NCBI GenBank assembly: GCA_004292855.1
Contig: RDXN01000051.1
Coordinates: forward strand, 32,851-96,850
DNA length: 64,000 bases
Direction of reading: 5' to 3'
Origin: Cytophagales bacterium
GTDB lineage: Bacteria; Bacteroidota; Bacteroidia; Cytophagales; Spirosomataceae
Part shown: in pieces, positions 26,453 through 34,617 of the stretch
How positions within the stretch are numbered: position 1 is the first letter of the stretch
How the letters are laid out: every line of letters starts with the position of its first letter
Program-made: the position numbers and the translations under genes
Notes under the pieces: generated by a model
Told to the model about the DNA's origin: nothing
Databases searched by the model: none
Seen by the model: the letters and a program-made list of their open reading frames with translations, nothing else

Positions 26453-26464
26453 CCTACGCGTAGG
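26453..26464. promoter_or_regulatory. 12-bp palindrome upstream of Crp/Fnr gene
   Basis: CCTACGCGTAGG is a perfect palindrome 29 bases before the regulator's ATG at 26494, a possible autoregulatory site. No other copy was noticed in the window. Confidence 0.25.
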
Positions 26465-26493
26465 TGGGTATTCATTCCGTAAAGCCTAAACCG

Positions 26494-27069
26494 ATGCTCG
26501 ATAAACTCGTCCGTTACTTCTCCTCCATATCGCCCCTTTCGGAGGCCGAAGCAGCCGCTATCTCCAACAGTGCCGTTGTTCGGGCCTATCCAAAAGGAAC
26601 CGTATTGTTGCGGGAGGGACAGGTTTCGACCGACACGTATTTCGTATTGACCGGACTGGTGCGCCAGTACATGCTCGTGGATGGCGTCGAGAAAACGACA
26701 GGATTTTTCTGTGATGACCAATGGGTGATTGCCCTGAATGGTATGGATGCCCCAAAACCATCGGCCCAGTTCTGGGTGTGTGAGGAAGACAGCACACTGG
26801 TGGTTGGCAACGACGGGGCCGCGCAGGCCCTGTTCAACGACCACCCCCGGCTGGAGAGTATCGCCCGCCGGGTGTTGGAGCGAACCTTCTCCGACTATCA
26901 ACAGGCTATAGCAACGTACTTGCTGGCCACGCCCGAAGGCCGATACCTGCACCTGCTGGAAACTCGCCCGGACCTGATTCAACGCATTCCTCAATATCAG
27001 TTAGCCAGCTACATTGGCGTAGCCCCGGAATCGTTGAGTCGAATCAGAAAGCGACTCAGCCGACGGTAG
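26494..27069 (+). CDS. Crp/Fnr family transcriptional regulator
   Basis: 191 residues from the ATG at 26494; the GTG 30 bases upstream is less likely. It has an N-terminal cNMP-binding-like roll (LREGQVSTDTYFVLTGLVRQYM) and a C-terminal winged helix ending PQYQLASYIGVAPESLSRIRKRL. It is similar to the regulator at 22598 (shared RPDLIQRIPQYQLASY block). It is divergent from the surface repeat gene and overlaps the convergent DUF4386-like gene by 14 bases. Both neighbours carry the 19-bp motif upstream, so they are the likely targets. Ligand unknown. Confidence 0.9.
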   Translation: MLDKLVRYFSSISPLSEAEAAAISNSAVVRAYPKGTVLLREGQVSTDTYFVLTGLVRQYMLVDGVEKTTGFFCDDQWVIALNGMDAPKPSAQFWVCEEDSTLVVGNDGAAQALFNDHPRLESIARRVLERTFSDYQQAIATYLLATPEGRYLHLLETRPDLIQRIPQYQLASYIGVAPESLSRIRKRLSRR

Positions 27070-27613
27070 TCGTTGTTAGTTCGCTGACAGTAAACCCCTT
27101 AACAAGAAGCCACAGGCCAAAACCGAGTTCAAACAGCCCGCCGGGTATTGTCAACACGAGGCCGACAGGCCAGCCCAACAACTCGCCCAACGCTCCTGCC
27201 GCCAGGCCGATGTACCCAATAAGACCCAGCGTGGCAAGGGGCTTCGGAACGAGTTGCCCTCTGAGCAAAACAGTGCAAAACCCGATGCTGCCCAAACCAA
27301 GCACGAGCATCGCCGTTTGATACGCCCAAGTGTTGCCTGCACTGACGACACCAATAAACAACAAGACTGCTTCCCCGATTCGGGCAACTAAATAACTCAT
27401 GGCGACCCGGCCCGAATATCGTTTCAGAACCGGAAACAGGAGTATAGCGATGACAACAACCGTCACCGAATTAAGCGCGACCATCATGGACCCAATCCAG
27501 CGGGTTGATGCATCGGGGGAAGACGTAACGAGCGCATCACCAACGCTGTACAAAACAAATGCTGCCAAAAACAAGCTGCCAACAATTCGGGTCGGGGAGA
27601 TGGACAATTTCAT
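27056..27613 (-). CDS. DUF4386-like integral membrane protein
   Basis: A 185-residue protein with about six hydrophobic helices. The opening RIVGSLFLAAFVLYSVGDAL and the central VAMSYLVARIGEAVLLFIG block match what I know of DUF4386 proteins, which have no established biochemical role. The 3' end overlaps the Crp/Fnr gene by 14 bases tail to tail. The 19-bp motif (27663-27681) lies 50 bases before the start. Confidence 0.78.
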   Translation of the reverse strand: MKLSISPTRIVGSLFLAAFVLYSVGDALVTSSPDASTRWIGSMMVALNSVTVVVIAILLFPVLKRYSGRVAMSYLVARIGEAVLLFIGVVSAGNTWAYQTAMLVLGLGSIGFCTVLLRGQLVPKPLATLGLIGYIGLAAGALGELLGWPVGLVLTIPGGLFELGFGLWLLVKGFTVSELTTTTVG

Positions 27614-27662
27614 ATCTGATCGAGTTAACGATACAAAACTACCGGGCGAAGAGGCCGTAACT

Positions 27663-27681
27663 CGTTGACGTCGGTTAAGAA
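27663..27681 (-). promoter_or_regulatory. Conserved 19-bp motif, candidate Crp/Fnr-type site D
   Basis: Plus-strand CGTTGACGTCGGTTAAGAA upstream of the DUF4386-like gene. It differs from site C at two positions and from A/B at four. Confidence 0.5.
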
Positions 27682-27685
27682 GCGG

Positions 27686-27883
27686 CTAAACCGTACGCAT
27701 AAACGCACTGAACGCGGCCAGCACCCCTGCCTGATCTTCCAGTTGCGGCCAATGCCCGATCCCCTCTCCCAACCGATAGACGACCGGATTAGGAATCAGT
27801 TCTTCATAGTGTTTCGCCATGTGCTGCCCGGAGTTGGGGTCGGCGGGGCCGCAGATGTAGCACAGGGGCTGTTTGCCAAAACG
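27686..27883 (-). pseudogene. C-terminal fragment of an alpha/beta hydrolase
   Basis: The minus frame from 27883 to the TAG at 27686 encodes about 65 residues with a typical hydrolase C-terminus: CGPADPNSGQHMAKHYEELI, then GIGHWPQLED with the catalytic Asp and His regions. A TAA immediately precedes the frame and there is no start codon or N-terminal domain. The intact parent would be a haloalkane-dehalogenase/epoxide-hydrolase-like protein of about 280 residues. It is wedged between the DUF4386-like and DJ-1/PfpI genes, indicating a deletion or an old insertion scar. Confidence 0.8.
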
Positions 27884-27901
27884 TTACTTATTCAGGAGGT
27901 A

Positions 27902-29065
27902 CTACTGCCCCCACTCACCCAAGAGCCGCCGAGCTTCGGCGTGATTGGGGTCGCGCCGGAGCAGTTCGGCGAGCAAGGCACGAGCCGTGGGCAACTCCCC
28001 CAATTTACGGTGCCCAACTGCCCGCTGAACCTGCAAATTTGGGTCGAAGAGATACGGGCTGGCTAAGTCGATGACCTGCAAGGCTGGCCGGATAACGAGG
28101 GTATCATCTTTAGCCCCCAAGAGCCGATAATAGCCATAGACCGCAATCAGTTCAATGTCGTAGTCGGCCTTGTGGGTCCGTAGTTCGTCGGCGGCCCAGG
28201 CAAACTGCCCGGTAATGGCCCGTTTCACCAGCCACATACTTTTTTCGTCGGGGTAGGCAACGCGGGCGGCAAGGGGTTTTCCCAATGCCTGCACTACCGC
28301 TTCGGCTACCCCGTTGGTTGAATAGGGGTTTTGGCCGGTAATGAGCCTTCCCGCCACGCTCACGTGCGGCAACATCAGTTCGGCCCGTTCATACAGCCCT
28401 CCACGTTGCTTCAACTTGTCTTCCAGCGAAAATGGGAATTCGGTTTTCCAGCGTTTCCCAAACAGTTTCTCCTCGTCGTTGCAGAAACCCGCGATGGCTT
28501 TACCCGCAATCAGGTAGGTTCCATCAGCCTGTTTGACATGGGCAAACGCAGCCGGACCGTGACACACCGCCGACACAATGCCATCGGCCCGGTCATGCAT
28601 CGTGCTAATAATGTCTTGCAAAGCGGGGTCGAACGGCAAGTCGAACATGGCTCCTTTGCCCCCGACAATGTACAGAGCCGCATAGTCGGCGGGGTTGACG
28701 GAGTGGGTAGGGCGGGTCTGATTCAGCAACGACATAGCCTCCTGGTCGGCCAGAACGCGCTGGTTGTAAGGTTTGTTTTTGTTGAATTCGTCGCACTCAA
28801 CCTTACCCCCGCGTGGACTAGCGACTTCGAGAACAAAGCCATTCGCCTTGAAAATGAGGTAAGCCTGCGAAAATTCATCGAATTCATAGCCCGGCCTGGA
28901 TAGGTCCGGCCTGGATAGGTCCGGCCTGGATTGGCCTGGCCGAGTTTTGCCGCCATCCTTCCCATAGCTGCTCACGACGATCAATATTTTTTGTGGATCG
29001 GCAGCACTGACGAACTGGCTTATCAACAAGAAAATAACGAACAGGAAACGGATTGGTAATTGCAT
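27902..29065 (-). CDS. DJ-1/PfpI family protein (Hsp31-like) with exported N-terminus
   Basis: A 387-residue protein. A signal peptide at 1-22 (ending SAADP) suggests the periplasm. The DJ-1/PfpI domain at about 25-255 has AVCHGPAA with nucleophile C168 and H169, and KANGFVLEVASPRGG at about 73-87. The C-terminal ~120 residues are an extra helical, TPR-like tail (LGELPTARALLAELLRRDPNHAEARRLL). Residues 41-60 contain a run of (S/T)RP(D/G)x pentapeptides encoded by 15-bp tandem repeats, where relatives have a short loop. The family includes glyoxalase/deglycase and chaperone-like members; the activity here is not determined. Confidence 0.85.
   Translation of the reverse strand: MQLPIRFLFVIFLLISQFVSAADPQKILIVVSSYGKDGGKTRPGQSRPDLSRPDLSRPGYEFDEFSQAYLIFKANGFVLEVASPRGGKVECDEFNKNKPYNQRVLADQEAMSLLNQTRPTHSVNPADYAALYIVGGKGAMFDLPFDPALQDIISTMHDRADGIVSAVCHGPAAFAHVKQADGTYLIAGKAIAGFCNDEEKLFGKRWKTEFPFSLEDKLKQRGGLYERAELMLPHVSVAGRLITGQNPYSTNGVAEAVVQALGKPLAARVAYPDEKSMWLVKRAITGQFAWAADELRTHKADYDIELIAVYGYYRLLGAKDDTLVIRPALQVIDLASPYLFDPNLQVQRAVGHRKLGELPTARALLAELLRRDPNHAEARRLLGEWGQ
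28890..28944 (-). repeat. In-frame 15-bp tandem repeat coding SRPDL pentapeptides
   Basis: The minus-strand unit AGGCCGGACCTATCC is repeated, giving TRPGQ-SRPDL-SRPDL-SRPGY inside the DJ-1/PfpI protein. Two units are identical at the DNA level. It is the same pentapeptide theme and period as the repeat at 1041-1098 in an unrelated gene. Confidence 0.85.
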
Positions 29066-29110
29066 GGGAGCGTGTTGATTAGGTGTCTATACAAGAATAT
29101 GTTGACGGAT

Positions 29111-29686
29111 TTATTTGCGCCGAACAAGCCGCAGCAGCAGCACAATGAGGCCATAACAGAGGGCACCCAACACCAGCATGAGCGGGATAAACCACCATCC
29201 CAGTACCTCGGTTTGTCCGGCACCCCGAATGCCAATGAAGCCAAAATCATTTCGGTGTTCGCTACGGAAATAGCCCGTATCGGCCGGATAGATGAGTTTC
29301 AGCACAATCAGAGCCGGAAAGCATAGCAAAAACAGGCTCAACACGGCCAAAATAACGTAGGCAATCCCGTTGCGGAAGTTGAGTAGCAAGGCCAACGCCA
29401 CATGTTTCGGGTTGAATGTTCGGACGGCCTGATCCACTTTTTTGGCCGCAACCACTTCTTTCAGCGTTACTTCGGGTGGTCCCAATCGGTCGAGAATAGC
29501 GACCAACGAAGCCGATTCGTCGGCTTGGGAACGCGAGGATACGTACTCGAAAATGTAGCTGTTAACTTCCATCAGGCACTCCGTTTGTTCGGCGCGGGGC
29601 AACAGGCGGACTACCTTCCGGCATCGGTCAATGTATTGGTTATAAAGCTGTTGCGCAGCCTGATTGGTAAACGCAAGTGGTTTCAT
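29111..29686 (-). CDS. HAAS-type membrane protein paired with PadR
   Basis: A 191-residue protein. The N-terminal ~90 residues are a helical HAAS-like domain (RCRKVVRLLPRAEQTECLMEV, LDRLGPPEVTLKEVV). Two membrane helices follow, at about 100-130 and 160-185, with a periplasmic loop between. It overlaps the upstream PadR gene by 4 bases, so the two are translated together. This mirrors the pair at 1408-2326, though sequence similarity is low. Likely a membrane partner or target of the PadR regulator. Confidence 0.78.
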   Translation of the reverse strand: MKPLAFTNQAAQQLYNQYIDRCRKVVRLLPRAEQTECLMEVNSYIFEYVSSRSQADESASLVAILDRLGPPEVTLKEVVAAKKVDQAVRTFNPKHVALALLLNFRNGIAYVILAVLSLFLLCFPALIVLKLIYPADTGYFRSEHRNDFGFIGIRGAGQTEVLGWWFIPLMLVLGALCYGLIVLLLRLVRRK

Positions 29687-30015
29687 TGCTCGTTTTGATT
29701 AATGCTCTTCAGTGAATCCATATAAGCGCGCATCTCGTGGAGTGTCTGCTGCCCAACGGGTGTGATGACATAGTATTTGCGCGGAATACCGGACACCTGT
29801 TCGACCCATGTTGAGGTCAACAGTCCCTCTTTTTGCAGTCGAATCAGCAGGGGGTAGAGCGTCCCCTCGGCCACGTCGATGGCGAATCGGGTTTGCAGGT
29901 TCTGGATCAGTTCGTAGCCGTAGTTTTCTTTCTCTTGAAGAACCATCAACACAAACAGGGGTAGTAGCCCTTTGCGTAGCTGCGAATGCCAGTTAATGAG
30001 AAACTCGCTTTTCAT
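29683..30015 (-). CDS. PadR family transcriptional regulator
   Basis: A 110-residue winged-helix regulator: QLRKGLLPLFVLMVLQEKENYGYELI at about 11-36, then VAEGTLYPLLIRLQKEGLL and YYVITPVGQQTL. A classic PadR of the short type. The start region overlaps an inverted repeat, TACAAAG (30018-30024) and CTTTGTA (30037-30043), that looks like its own operator. It is first in a two-gene operon with the HAAS-type gene. Confidence 0.92.
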   Translation of the reverse strand: MKSEFLINWHSQLRKGLLPLFVLMVLQEKENYGYELIQNLQTRFAIDVAEGTLYPLLIRLQKEGLLTSTWVEQVSGIPRKYYVITPVGQQTLHEMRAYMDSLKSINQNEQ

Positions 30016-30017
30016 AG

Positions 30018-30043
30018 TACAAAGCTACGTAGAATACTTTGTA
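30018..30043 (-). promoter_or_regulatory. Candidate PadR operator
   Basis: The inverted repeat TACAAAG-N12-CTTTGTA encloses a second palindrome, CTACGTAG, and lies 3 bases upstream of the padR start. The minus strand also reads TAGCTTTG here, a match to the Bacteroidota -7 element, so repressor and polymerase sites would overlap. Confidence 0.5.
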
Positions 30044-30487
30044 TAACTATGTATTTTTAACAAACAGTTTTTTCGTTGGATGAACGGAGGTGATGAGGGG
30101 GATTACGCTAGTTGCGGTTGATTGCATCGGCGTTATTTTGGTTATACGTGGCCCGCCTATCGGGCGGGTCATGAGCAAGCCCCGGCTGACTAGTCATGTG
30201 GAGATGGAGTAAACAAGTGAGGCTTTCATTTTTTTGATTTGGTATATTGTTTTAAGAGCACCTCTACGATATGTGTCGATAAGTATTCACACCACAAGTA
30301 AGCAAATATAGTATTGTTAGAATATAGATTTACAGGCAATCGGTAGATGCACCACCTGTCCGTAACAAGAATCACTTACCATACAGTAAAATGAGATTGC
30401 TCTAAACACAGTGTTAAAATTCAATTAATCAAATGACATTCAGCGTCTTACAAAAACATTCTCTTCACATGGCTCGAAGTTGATGGA
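30044..30487. other. Intergenic region before the polysaccharide locus, no gene seen
   Basis: No convincing coding frame on either strand. It contains one short GC-rich hairpin at 30152-30168 (CCCGCC / GGCGGG, 5-base loop) without a long T-run, and otherwise AT-rich sequence. The promoter described at 30488-30518 follows. Confidence 0.6.
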
Positions 30488-30518
30488 TTTGGTAAGATAG
30501 ATAGAGTTCATAGGTTTG
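30488..30518 (+). promoter_or_regulatory. Candidate Bacteroidota promoter for the polysaccharide locus
   Basis: TTTG at 30488-30491 and TAGGTTTG at 30511-30518, 19 bases apart, match the Bacteroidota sigma-A consensus (TTTG / TAnnTTTG). The expected start lies about 135 bases before the first ATG at 30663, leaving a long leader that could take part in UpxY-type antitermination. Confidence 0.5.
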
Positions 30519-30662
30519 CAGGAGGTAAAGCGCATGCCGAGTTATTCCGAGTAATACCTACATCAAAGGTCTGAGCCAATTGACGGGGTTGTATTCCACA
30601 CCATCTGTGCCTCTGCTGTTGATGTCAAGTCCATGCATTGTTTACGTGTAATTATTGGCCTT

Positions 30663-31733
30663 ATGAAAACAGCTACTCACAAAATCCTCGGGTTCATTAC
30701 CGTGTTCGGTATCTTCCTGACCCTCCATCAGTGTACCCCGCCCAGCGAGGATCCGTCGATTGAATTCCTCTTCAGAGATCTGCGGAACCTGAAGATGCCC
30801 GAGCCAAACCTCCGTTTGGCAACGCCCACAGTGGTTACGTCGGCCACTGTAGTTTCCTCTACCCTTGCAGCAGCCGTTACCAACGGCATTGCGGGTATTC
30901 CCGGTTCAGGACAGGTGCCTGCGGTGGTCTCTCAGGCTGTTGCCGATGCCAATGCAGCATTTGGTGATGCAGGTATATCGCCGTCGACAATCATCGCTGG
31001 TTTCACGCCCGAAGCCATCACAACTCTTACCAACTCAGGCCAACTGCCAGGAAGCCTGCAAGGACCGATCAACAACTTGAGGGCGAATAACAGACTTCGG
31101 CCTTATTTTCCCGTATCGTCATTACCCCAGGTGAATGGTCAACCCGTGACGCCAACCACCACAACGTTGCCCACACCCACACCGCCCGCCATTATTCCGG
31201 CAGTCGTGTTGACCCCAGTGAACTACAACGGATCTGATGCCTGCTTTAAAGAGGCTAACGACCTTTTTGATAACGTTACACGCGATTTGAATGCAAGTCG
31301 GGTAAGTCAGATCGCTTCCGTCAACGGAACCTACAACACAGACAAATCGTCGGCAGATAATGAGGTAACCAGTTGCGCGGCTGGTACGCAGCAAACGTAC
31401 AGTTTGCTGGTGGCCGCTGCAAAATCGGCCCTCGACGCATCGTTAGCGAATCTGCAAGCCGCCCAGCCTACACTAGGGAGTGCCAACTACACCACTTTAC
31501 TGGCTCTGACATACGTTCAGTATGCCAATCTGATTCTGACTTACAATGACTTACAGAAGGCAGAGTTGAACGCTTGTGTGGTTACGCGTGATGCTCGCAT
31601 TGCTGCGGCTGTTGTGGCTCGTGATACAAACATTAGCCAGATCAATGAAGCTTTCAACAACACGGTTCGCACCGCGCAGGCTCTTGTGCTCCAGTTGCTC
31701 GATAGCTGCCACAATCAGGGAAGTGGACGGTAG
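30663..31733 (+). CDS. Lipoprotein of unknown function at the head of the polysaccharide locus
   Basis: 356 residues from the ATG at 30663. The N-terminus is a lipoprotein signal with a lipobox-like LTLHQC (Cys near 20). The mature part is Ala/Thr/Asn-rich. It has a central proline/threonine linker (PTTTTLPTPTPPAIIP near 170) and then a helical, possibly coiled-coil half with three conserved-looking Cys (ACF, SCAA, ACV) and a final Cys in LLDSCHN. I do not recognise a family. It is followed 42 bases later by the exported repeat protein, probably in the same transcript. Confidence 0.7.
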   Translation: MKTATHKILGFITVFGIFLTLHQCTPPSEDPSIEFLFRDLRNLKMPEPNLRLATPTVVTSATVVSSTLAAAVTNGIAGIPGSGQVPAVVSQAVADANAAFGDAGISPSTIIAGFTPEAITTLTNSGQLPGSLQGPINNLRANNRLRPYFPVSSLPQVNGQPVTPTTTTLPTPTPPAIIPAVVLTPVNYNGSDACFKEANDLFDNVTRDLNASRVSQIASVNGTYNTDKSSADNEVTSCAAGTQQTYSLLVAAAKSALDASLANLQAAQPTLGSANYTTLLALTYVQYANLILTYNDLQKAELNACVVTRDARIAAAVVARDTNISQINEAFNNTVRTAQALVLQLLDSCHNQGSGR

Positions 31734-31775
31734 TCCGGTCAGGTCTCAAACCCCTTGTTTTCTACTCCTTCAGTC

Positions 31776-33719
31776 ATGAAACCAACTATATCGCACATTT
31801 CGCGCCTTTTTCTGAGCCTCCTGCTGAGCATGGTCAGCGTACTGGGTATGCGTGCTTATGCACAAACGCCACCATCCCTCACGGCAAATAGCCTCAATAC
31901 CTGCGGCTCGCCTATAGCTGTAACGGCAAACTGCCAACCATCTACCACAGCCATATTTGCGGCAACCGGGGGGACGTCCGTGGGAAATGTTTACACGTTC
32001 ACGGCGGTAGGTAACTACACGCTCAGTGCAACATGCCAGGCAGCGGGTGGAGCCAATAGTGCGCCAGCACCTACGCTCAACCTGCGCATTAACACGCCCA
32101 CCGCACCGCCCACACTGACTCCCTCGTCGGCCACGGTTGTGCAGGGTGGAGCACCCGTTATCATCACAACCTCAGGATGCACGGGGGGATATATTTCTTA
32201 CTTCGGCACAAACGGTGTGAACCGCGATGGAAGCATTACAGTGCCAACAGGTACAACGGGGGTCATTACAATTTCGGCCATCTGTACGCTGAACAATTGC
32301 CGAAGCGATGCCGCTGTTGCCAACATAACGGTGCGCCCTTCGTCGGCACCTGTTCCTACGCCAACCGTAACCAACCCAATCCCGTCACAAACCGGTACTG
32401 TAGGTACTACGTTTACGTACTTGATCCCGCTGAATACGTTCAGCGATCCTAATAATGACCCATTGACACTAACGGCAACTGGTCTGCCAGCAGGTTTCTT
32501 TTTCAACGGTCTCATTCTCACTGGTCCTCTGACAACAGAAGGGACATCGACGGTTACCGTTACGGCGTCGAACAACCGGGGAGGAAGCGTTAGCACCAAC
32601 TTTCAGTTAGTAGCTGTTCCGGGTGCGCCTACATCCACAACAGGTGGGCCATTGCGCCTGCTGACACCAACGTACGACCCCTGCACGCGGATCATCGTGT
32701 TTAATACAACCGGAGGCAATGGCACGCCCATTACCTACACAGCCATTGGTGTTCGGCGCGACAACAACCAAAGCAACACAGGGGTTGTGGAGTCGGAGGT
32801 AATTGCCGACAATAAGGTGCTCAACATTCAGGCTACGCAAAGCGGTATAACAACCTCGATCAGCTTTACACCGCCTGTTTGCTCAACGCCCCCAACCTCG
32901 ACAACAACCATTGGCGGACCTCTCCAACTCCTGCCACCAACTTATGATGCCTGCACCCGGGCGATTATCTTCAATACGACGGGCGGAAATGGTTCCCCGA
33001 TCACCTACACGGCTATTGGTGTGCAGCGAAGCTCGCCCCAGAGCAACGTGGGCGTTGTAGAATTAGGCGTGGCGTTGGACGGTAAAACATTGTTCATCAA
33101 CGCGACGCAGAATGGTGTAACGGTAGCCATCAGCTTCCCGCTGCCTCTTTGTGGTACTACGCCCCCCCCAACTTCAACAACGACTGTTGGTACTGCCTTC
33201 CAGATGCTTCCTCCAACCTACGATCCCTGTACACGAGTAATTGTCGTGAACACGACGGGTGGCAACGGAACACCAATTACTTACTCGATGGTTGGTGTGC
33301 AGCGGACTTCGCCCCAAAGTAACAGTGGGGTGGTCGAGCTAGGTGTTGTGCTCGATAACAAAACACTTACCCTGGTAGCTACTCAAAGCGGGCAGTCGGT
33401 CTCGACGCAGTTCTCGCCACCTCGTTGCTCATCGGCGCGGCTTCAGGAAGGTATGGGCCGAACACCCCTGAATATCACCGTTTTTGGCAATCCAACCAAC
33501 GGGCAGGACATCACGATTGATGTAACAGGCGCACAGTACGAGATGGTACAGGTTCGCCTGGTAGACCCCAACGGGCAATCTATCCACGAGCAGAAACTGC
33601 TGCCAACGGGTGCCGTTGAACGCGTGGTGATTCCGGTTCGCTCGTCGCTGAAGGGTGTGTTCATCATTCAGGCGGTATCGGGTCGTCGGTCGGCAGCTAC
33701 CAAAGTGATTCATCAGTAA
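31776..33719 (+). CDS. Exported Ig-like/repeat protein with type IX secretion style C-terminal domain
   Basis: 647 residues from the ATG at 31776; the signal peptide ends MRAYAQ near 28. The order is two Ig/PKD-like domains (about 30-205), a cadherin/putative-Ig domain (about 210-290; PIPSQTGTVGTTFTYLIP, LTATGLPAGFFFNG), and three tandem ~85-residue repeats each containing PTYDxCTRxIxxNTTGGNG (about 300-555). The last ~90 residues resemble a T9SS type A sorting domain (ITVFGNPTNGQDITIDV, then VPVRSSLKGVFIIQAVSG-like strands). It would be displayed on the surface or in the matrix. The repeat has two or three well-spaced Cys. Possible role: matrix adhesin for the polysaccharide. Confidence 0.8.
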   Translation: MKPTISHISRLFLSLLLSMVSVLGMRAYAQTPPSLTANSLNTCGSPIAVTANCQPSTTAIFAATGGTSVGNVYTFTAVGNYTLSATCQAAGGANSAPAPTLNLRINTPTAPPTLTPSSATVVQGGAPVIITTSGCTGGYISYFGTNGVNRDGSITVPTGTTGVITISAICTLNNCRSDAAVANITVRPSSAPVPTPTVTNPIPSQTGTVGTTFTYLIPLNTFSDPNNDPLTLTATGLPAGFFFNGLILTGPLTTEGTSTVTVTASNNRGGSVSTNFQLVAVPGAPTSTTGGPLRLLTPTYDPCTRIIVFNTTGGNGTPITYTAIGVRRDNNQSNTGVVESEVIADNKVLNIQATQSGITTSISFTPPVCSTPPTSTTTIGGPLQLLPPTYDACTRAIIFNTTGGNGSPITYTAIGVQRSSPQSNVGVVELGVALDGKTLFINATQNGVTVAISFPLPLCGTTPPPTSTTTVGTAFQMLPPTYDPCTRVIVVNTTGGNGTPITYSMVGVQRTSPQSNSGVVELGVVLDNKTLTLVATQSGQSVSTQFSPPRCSSARLQEGMGRTPLNITVFGNPTNGQDITIDVTGAQYEMVQVRLVDPNGQSIHEQKLLPTGAVERVVIPVRSSLKGVFIIQAVSGRRSAATKVIHQ

Positions 33720-33802
33720 GTAAATCCATTCATTGAGTCGACGATATGCACCACGTGTATAGGGCAACCCCTACTCTCACCACCCATTGTTTTCGGTTTA
33801 AT

Positions 33803-34585
33803 ATGAATTCACGAGTGATCCTGCTGTTAGGCTTTATTGCCCTGCTCACAGGCTGCGTGTCGCCGAAACAAGTGGTGTATTTTCAAGGGGTAGATTCGGT
33901 AAGCGATTCGGTCCTGGTGGCTCCCACCTTCGTTCCGATCATTCGCCCTGCCGATGTGCTCTCGGTGCAAGTCAACTCATTGAATCCAGAAAAGTCTATG
34001 ATCTTTAATCCGTATATGGTGGCTAATGGCGGAAACGCGGCTACCACTGCGGGAGCTACAGCCTCTTTACCTGCTCCAGTGGGGTATGTTGTTTCGATGT
34101 CGGGCGAAATCACGATACCTCTACTGGGGCCTGTAAAGGTTGCCGGGCAAACCGTCGACCAGGCTGGACGTACTATAGCCGAGAAGCTGACGCGGTTTTT
34201 AAAAGAACCAACCGTCGACGTGCGCAACCTGAACTTTCGGATCTCGGTATTGGGCGAAGTAGCCCGCCCGGCCCTGTTCACGATCCCGAACAATCAGGTT
34301 ACGATTATCGAAGCTCTGGGCCTTGCCGGCGATGTGACAATTGTAGGCCGACGTGACAATGTACTGGTTGTACGTGAAACCAACGGCGCGAAGAAATTTG
34401 CCCGGGTCGATCTCACCCGGCGCGATTTGTTCCGGTCGCCCTATTACTATCTCCACCCGAACGATATTGTTTATGTGGAACCCGGAAAAGCGCGATTAGC
34501 CAGTGCGGATCGTGCCTCTCAGATTACACCTATTGTGTTGAGTGCGTTGTCTTTCGTAGCCATTATACTCACGCAAGTCTTTTAA
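33803..34585 (+). CDS. wza: Polysaccharide export outer-membrane lipoprotein (Wza-like)
   Basis: 260 residues from the ATG at 33803. It has a lipoprotein signal with LLTGC near residue 17, and a Poly_export domain (about 40-135; RPADVLSVQVNSLNPE, GEITIPLLGPVKVAGQTVDQA). A SLBB-type domain follows (about 140-215; ISVLGEVARPALFTIPNN, EALGLAGDVT), then a C-terminal hydrophobic helix (ITPIVLSALSFVAIILTQ) as in Bacteroidota Wza-like proteins. It forms the outer-membrane export channel working with the Wzc-type protein encoded 32 bases downstream. Confidence 0.93.
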   Translation: MNSRVILLLGFIALLTGCVSPKQVVYFQGVDSVSDSVLVAPTFVPIIRPADVLSVQVNSLNPEKSMIFNPYMVANGGNAATTAGATASLPAPVGYVVSMSGEITIPLLGPVKVAGQTVDQAGRTIAEKLTRFLKEPTVDVRNLNFRISVLGEVARPALFTIPNNQVTIIEALGLAGDVTIVGRRDNVLVVRETNGAKKFARVDLTRRDLFRSPYYYLHPNDIVYVEPGKARLASADRASQITPIVLSALSFVAIILTQVF

Positions 34586-34617
34586 GACACCCTAGTTTGT
34601 AAAAGCACCACACGTTT

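Noticed and set aside
27665..28066. Plus-strand frame of 133 codons across the hydrolase scar and the DJ-1/PfpI end
   Set aside because: It overlaps two recognised minus-strand sequences with clear protein motifs; its own product has none.
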